Below, in pieces: positions 21,025 through 23,633 of a stretch of DNA of 23,633 nucleotides. Origin of the DNA: Nitrogeniibacter sp050293885 (GTDB lineage Bacteria > Pseudomonadota > Gammaproteobacteria > Burkholderiales > Rhodocyclaceae); contig JBNKNO010000050.1 in NCBI GenBank assembly GCA_050293885.1, forward strand, positions 1-23,633. The letters run 5' to 3'. The notes below the pieces were generated by a model. It saw only the letters and a list, made by a program, of their open reading frames with translations. It had not been told where the DNA came from and made no database searches. The position numbers and the translations under genes are program-made. The stretch's first letter is position 1; each line of letters opens with the position of its first letter.

Positions 21025-23633
21025 ATGTCCCTTCCGCGCGACCCCGATTTCGGCACGCCCGAACGCAGCTCGACCGAACGGATCACCGTCAACATCGATG
21101 GTCAGTCCGTCACCGTGCCGGCGGGCACCTCGGTGATGCGTGCCGCCGCGCTCGTTGACAGCCACATCCCCAAGCTGTGCGCCACCGACAGCCTGGAGCC
21201 CTTCGGCTCCTGCCGCATGTGCCTGGTCGAGATCGAAGGCAAGCGCGGCACTCCGGCCTCGTGTACCACGCCCGTCGAAGAGGGCATGGTGGTGCGCACG
21301 CAAAGCGACCGCCTGGCCGAATTGCGCCGTGGCGTGATGGAGCTCACCATCTCCGACCATCCGCTCGACTGTCTGACCTGCTCGGCCAACGGCAACTGCG
21401 AACTGCAGGACACAGCCGGCGTGGTGGGCCTGCGCGAAGTGCGCTACGGCATGGCCGGCAAGAACCATTTCGACGCTGCCAGCGCCCCGCCGGTAGATGC
21501 CTCCAACCCCTATTTCGCCTACGACGCGTCGAAGTGCATCGTGTGCAACCGCTGCGTGCGCGCCTGCGAGGAAACCCAGGGCACCTTCGCGCTCACCATC
21601 GGCGGGCGCGGCTTCGACTCGCGCGTCACGGCCGGGGAGAGCCAGAGCTTCTTCGACTCCGAATGCGTCTCCTGCGGCGCCTGTGTGCAGGCCTGCCCGA
21701 CGGCGACGCTGATGGAAAAGTCGATCATCGAAATGGGTCAGGCCGAGCGCAGCGTGGAAACCGTTTGTGCCTACTGCGGCGTCGGCTGCGCCTTCAAGGC
21801 CGAGGTCAAGGGCAACGAGGTGGTGCGCATGGTGCCGAGCAAGAACGGCGGCGCCAATCAGGGGCATTCGTGCGTCAAGGGGCGTTTCGCCTTCGGCTAC
21901 GTCACCCATCCGGATCGCATCACCACGCCCATGATCCGCAGCAGTATCGACGCGCCCTGGCAGAAGGTGAGTTGGGACGAAGCGATCAACTACGCGACAT
22001 CGGAATTCCGTCGCATTCAGGGCACGCACGGTCGCGATTCGATCGGCGGCATTACCTCGTCCCGATGCACCAATGAAGAAACCTATCTGGTGCAAAAACT
22101 GGTGCGCGCGGCCTTCGGTAACAACAACGTCGATACCTGCGCGCGCGTGTGCCATTCGCCCACCGGCTATGGCCTCAAGCAGACGCTGGGTGAGTCGGCC
22201 GGCACGCAGACCTTCGCGTCGGTGATGCAGGCCGACGTGATCGTGGTGATCGGGGCCAACCCCACCGACGGTCATCCGGTGTTCGGTTCGCAGCTCAAGC
22301 GCCGCCTGCGCCAGGGGGCAAAGCTGATCGTCATCGATCCGCGTCGAATCGACCTCATCAAGGGGCCGCATTTCGAGGCCGCGTTTCACCTCAATCTGCG
22401 CCCCGGCACCAACGTCGCGGTCGCCAACGCGCTGGCGCACACCGTCGTCACCGAGGGACTGGTCGATGAAGCCTTCGTGGCCGAACGCTGCGAGGACGCC
22501 TCTTTCCGCCAGTGGATCGACTTCGTCTCGCACGAAGAGAACTCACCCGAAGCCGTTGCAGACATCACCGGCGTGTCGGCGGCCGATCTGCGTGGCGCGG
22601 CGCGTCTGTACGCGCAGGCCGGCAACGGGGCCATTTACTACGGCCTGGGTGTAACCGAACACAGTCAGGGCTCGACCATGGTGATGGCCATCGCCAACCT
22701 CGCCATGGCCACTGGCAACATCGGCAGGCCGGGCGTCGGCGTAAACCCCTTGCGCGGCCAGAACAACGTGCAGGGCTCCTGCGACATGGGCTCGTTCCCG
22801 CACGAGTTGCCGGGTTATCGGCACGTGTCGGACGCGGCCACACGGCAGTTGTTCGAAAGCGAGTGGGGCGCTCCCATTGGCCACGAGCCGGGCCTGCGCA
22901 TCCCCAACATGTTCGAAGCGGCCCTCGACGGCAGCTTCAAGGGCCTGTACTGCGAAGGAGAAGACATTGCCCAATCAGACCCCAATACCCAGCACGTCGA
23001 AGCCGCCTTGCGCGCCATGGAGTGTGTGGTCGTCCAGGATCTGTTTCTCAACGAGACGGCCAAGTACGCCCATGTCTTCCTTCCCGGCTCCAGCTTCCTT
23101 GAAAAAGACGGAACGTTCACCAACGCCGAACGTCGCATCTCCCGGGTTCGCCAGGTCATGCCGCCGAAGGCAGGCAAGCAGGACTGGGAAGTGACGGTGG
23201 CCCTCGCCAACGCGCTGGGCTATCCGATGAACTACCGCCATCCGTCCGAGATCATGGACGAGATCGCACGACTCACGCCAACCTTCACTGGGGTGAGCTA
23301 TGAACGACTCGACGCGCTCGGCAGCATCCAGTGGCCGTGCAACGAGGCGCATCCCGAAGGCACGCCGATCATGCACGTGGATGAATTCGTGCGCGGCAAG
23401 GGGCGCTTCATGCTGACACGCTACGTGGCCACCGAAGAGCGGGCGAACAAACGCTTCCCGCTGCTGCTCACCACCGGGCGCATCCTGTCGCAGTACAACG
23501 TCGGCGCGCAGACACGGCGTACCGGCAACGCCGCCTGGCACGCCGAAGACCGCATCGAGATCCATCCGCAGGACGCCGAGGACCGCGGCATTGCCGAAGG
23601 CGATTGGGTGGGCATCGCCAGCCGTGCCGGCGA
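21025..23633 (+). CDS. fdsA: NAD-dependent formate dehydrogenase alpha subunit (3' end missing)
   Basis: FdsA is the catalytic subunit, oxidising formate to CO2 at a bis-MGD molybdenum centre. The frame stays open from ATG 21025 to the window edge (869 codons; about 90 more are expected from the roughly 960-residue family). The NuoG-like N-terminus carries a [2Fe-2S] site (C52, C63, C66, C80), a His-Cys3 site (H112, C116, C119, C125) and two [4Fe-4S] sites (C171, C174, C177, C181; C214, C217, C220, C224). The molybdopterin part has a [4Fe-4S] site (C248, C251, C255, C283) and the active pair C376-H377 in RVCHSPTGYG, cysteine rather than selenocysteine. The start of the MGD-binding C-terminal domain (LLLTTGRILSQYNVG) is present. 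AGGAGA at 21013-21018 supports the start. fdsC and fdsD would be expected beyond the window. Confidence 0.97.
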   Translation, partial: MSLPRDPDFGTPERSSTERITVNIDGQSVTVPAGTSVMRAAALVDSHIPKLCATDSLEPFGSCRMCLVEIEGKRGTPASCTTPVEEGMVVRTQSDRLAELRRGVMELTISDHPLDCLTCSANGNCELQDTAGVVGLREVRYGMAGKNHFDAASAPPVDASNPYFAYDASKCIVCNRCVRACEETQGTFALTIGGRGFDSRVTAGESQSFFDSECVSCGACVQACPTATLMEKSIIEMGQAERSVETVCAYCGVGCAFKAEVKGNEVVRMVPSKNGGANQGHSCVKGRFAFGYVTHPDRITTPMIRSSIDAPWQKVSWDEAINYATSEFRRIQGTHGRDSIGGITSSRCTNEETYLVQKLVRAAFGNNNVDTCARVCHSPTGYGLKQTLGESAGTQTFASVMQADVIVVIGANPTDGHPVFGSQLKRRLRQGAKLIVIDPRRIDLIKGPHFEAAFHLNLRPGTNVAVANALAHTVVTEGLVDEAFVAERCEDASFRQWIDFVSHEENSPEAVADITGVSAADLRGAARLYAQAGNGAIYYGLGVTEHSQGSTMVMAIANLAMATGNIGRPGVGVNPLRGQNNVQGSCDMGSFPHELPGYRHVSDAATRQLFESEWGAPIGHEPGLRIPNMFEAALDGSFKGLYCEGEDIAQSDPNTQHVEAALRAMECVVVQDLFLNETAKYAHVFLPGSSFLEKDGTFTNAERRISRVRQVMPPKAGKQDWEVTVALANALGYPMNYRHPSEIMDEIARLTPTFTGVSYERLDALGSIQWPCNEAHPEGTPIMHVDEFVRGKGRFMLTRYVATEERANKRFPLLLTTGRILSQYNVGAQTRRTGNAAWHAEDRIEIHPQDAEDRGIAEGDWVGIASRAG

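Noticed and set aside
22150..22152. Possible selenocysteine at the formate dehydrogenase active site
   Set aside because: The codon is TGC (cysteine), not TGA, as in other Fds-type enzymes.
20977..22533. A 518-codon minus-strand open frame opposite fdsA
   Set aside because: Its His-, Arg- and Ala-rich product looks like the mirror of fdsA codons, and fdsA is unmistakable on the other strand.
1..23633. Search for CRISPR arrays, insertion sequences, toxin-antitoxin or defence genes, tRNA and rRNA
   Set aside because: No repeat-spacer pattern, transposase, integrase or structured RNA gene was recognised by reading; all sizeable stretches are explained by chromosomal genes.

Overview
The window is a GC-rich piece of a bacterial chromosome, most likely a betaproteobacterium and by inference near Rhodocyclales (Azoarcus/Thauera-like). 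The support is family resemblance, codon and base composition, and neighbourhoods such as tmk-holB-pilZ-ycfH and an NAD-linked fds formate dehydrogenase operon. I saw no insertion sequences, phage genes, CRISPR arrays, rRNA or tRNA genes. Most of it is ordinary core genome and no clearly new multi-gene system stands out.

Layout. At 1-3132 (+) lie guaB (5' end cut off), an intrinsic terminator, guaA (interrupted by a 324-base run of N) and a small hydrophobic protein gene; this is the end of GMP biosynthesis. At 3133-6264 (-) is one very large multi-PAS sensor histidine kinase with no adjacent response regulator. A 321-base gap follows. At 6586-7954 (+) tadA, a leaderless YkuD L,D-transpeptidase and a GNAT acetyltransferase form a tightly packed operon. 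At 7935-10016 (-) ygfZ, a DUF4936-like gene and an NRDE/TANGO2-like gene form a coupled operon, divergent from the next block. At 10117-14711 (+) come mltG, tmk, holB, pilZ, ycfH (TatD family) and a secreted ankyrin-repeat protein, in close succession. At 14881-16938 (+) is a chemoreceptor preceded by a good candidate sigma-28 promoter and followed by a strong hairpin terminator. At 17082-17822 (+) is a leaderless trypsin-like protease. At 17886-23633 (+) are a LysR regulator (probably fdsR) and fdsG, fdsB and fdsA; fdsA runs off the end.

How the parts work together. FdsG, FdsB and FdsA form the soluble Mo-dependent, NAD+-reducing formate dehydrogenase: formate is oxidised at the FdsA molybdenum site, and electrons pass through many Fe-S clusters to FMN and NAD+ on FdsB. 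The LysR protein next door is the expected regulator. YgfZ helps maintain Fe-S enzymes, and TANGO2-family proteins have been linked to haem trafficking, so the minus-strand operon may serve cofactor upkeep. MltG and the L,D-transpeptidase act on peptidoglycan, Tmk and HolB on DNA synthesis, and PilZ on type IV pili.

The observations most worth a second look are the sigma-28-like promoter of the chemoreceptor, the two mutually exclusive inverted repeats in the fdsG leader, the ygfZ-DUF4936-NRDE coupling, and the two catalytic-looking enzymes without export signals (L,D-transpeptidase and trypsin-like protease). All family assignments are from sequence reading and memory; no database search was run.
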